A stretch of DNA of 15,021 bases from UBA3839 sp963627995 (GTDB lineage Bacteria; Bacteroidota; Bacteroidia; Bacteroidales; Bacteroidaceae): contig CAVGCV010000032.1 of assembly GCA_963627995.1 (NCBI GenBank), positions 1-15,021 on the forward strand. Reading direction: 5' to 3'. The translations under genes and the position numbers were made by a program. The notes beneath the pieces were generated by a model that worked only from the letters and a program-made list of their open reading frames with translations, was not told where the DNA came from and did not search any database. This document shows positions 14,779 through 15,021 of the stretch, one piece after another (position 1 is the stretch's first letter; each line of letters opens with the position of its first letter).

Positions 14779-14817
14779 AAGGACGCCGGCCGCACGTTTC
14801 GTGCGGCCGGTGTCCTT
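14779..14817 (+). terminator. Strong hairpin after the GH31 gene
   Basis: Arms at 14779-14795 (AAGGACGCCGGCCGCAC) and 14801-14817 pair over 17 bp with a single G-T wobble around the loop GTTTC. It lies 37 nt after the GH31 stop. Only TT plus scattered Ts follow, so it may terminate inefficiently or protect the 3' end of the transcript. Confidence 0.55.
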
Positions 14818-14910
14818 CCGCGTTTCATGGGCCGGAACACGAAGCCTTGCGCCCCTTCGGCGGCATCCGCGCGGAGGGGACATCCCGCGCCGCCGCCGGG
14901 CGCGGCCCGT

Positions 14911-14956
14911 AAAAAAAGAACGGGCGGCAGACGAAACCTCCTTCGTCTGCCGCCCG
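14911..14956 (-). terminator. Factor-independent terminator of tRNA-Pro
   Basis: On the minus strand a perfect 15-bp stem (14942-14956 with 14921-14935; CGGGCGGCAGACGAA type) and a 6-nt loop are followed by TTCTTTTTTT (14911-14920 read in reverse). This is a textbook intrinsic terminator for leftward transcription. Its stem begins directly after the tRNA's CCA. Confidence 0.85.
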
Positions 14957-15021
14957 TGGTCGGGATGAGGCGACTCGAACGCCCGACCCCTACGTCCCGA
15001 ACGTAGTGCGCTACCAACTGC
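14957..15021 (-). tRNA. tRNA-Pro(CGG), 5' end outside window
   Basis: The minus strand reads GCAGTTGGTAGCGC (D arm), CTACG-TTCGGGA-CGTAG (anticodon arm, anticodon CGG, decoding CCG), a 5-nt variable loop, GGGCG-TTCGAGT-CGCCT (T arm), then CATCCCG, discriminator A and an encoded CCA at 14957-14959. About 12 nt at the 5' end (the other acceptor strand, expected CGGGATG, and the start of the D stem) lie beyond the window. The CGG anticodon fits the heavy use of CCG/CCC proline codons in the GC-rich genes here. Confidence 0.93.

Noticed and set aside
12268..14883. 871-codon open frame on the minus strand antisense to GH31
   Set aside because: It is a by-product of GC-rich codon use in the GH31 gene; the translation is rich in Arg/Ala/Val/His with no recognisable domain, while the plus strand encodes a complete enzyme.

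Overview
The window looks like a chromosomal segment from a GC-rich member of the Bacteroidales, probably Prevotellaceae-like; genus cannot be settled from the sequence alone. Four things point there. Promoters carry the Bacteroidetes -7 box TAnnTTTG. There is no Shine-Dalgarno preference. A DUF4290 gene sits beside murA. A secreted GH31 enzyme sits beside a membrane-spanning propeller/triple-tyrosine/AraC regulator. The class III (oxygen-sensitive) ribonucleotide reductase fits an anaerobe.

Layout, left to right. Positions 1-129 are the right end of an insertion sequence (IS66-like transposase C-terminus plus a terminal repeat). Positions 238-6026 are a co-directional housekeeping operon: tsaB (tRNA t6A), a DUF4290 gene, murA (peptidoglycan), rimM (30S maturation), dxr (isoprenoid precursors) and rseP (site-2 protease). 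Spacing is tight, with ATGA overlaps at tsaB/DUF4290 and rimM/dxr. Positions 6027-6431 hold no convincing gene but contain an AT-rich, heavily palindromic element of about 285 bp bounded by inverted repeats, which looks like a MITE or IS remnant. Positions 6432-9372 (minus strand) are the nrdD-nrdG operon for anaerobic deoxyribonucleotide synthesis.

A 736-bp divergent intergenic region (9373-10108) carries the nrdD promoter, an AT-rich tract, a GC-rich hairpin, an array of ~22-bp spaced CTCCGCAG repeats with a perfect 19-bp inverted repeat, and a consensus-like promoter. This promoter drives a 665-aa regulator with a signal peptide, periplasmic propeller and triple-tyrosine regions, one transmembrane helix and a C-terminal AraC HTH, with no kinase or receiver domain. 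Next comes a secreted GH31 alpha-glycosidase with its own promoter and an upstream dyad that could be the regulator's operator. The window ends with a factor-independent terminator and the 5'-truncated body of a minus-strand tRNA-Pro(CGG).

The observations most worth checking are the repeat array at 9841-9977, the IR-bounded palindromic element at 6080-6364, the one-component transmembrane regulator paired with GH31 and its candidate operator, and MurA with Asp in place of the fosfomycin-target Cys. I saw no CRISPR array, phage genes or classical defence system.
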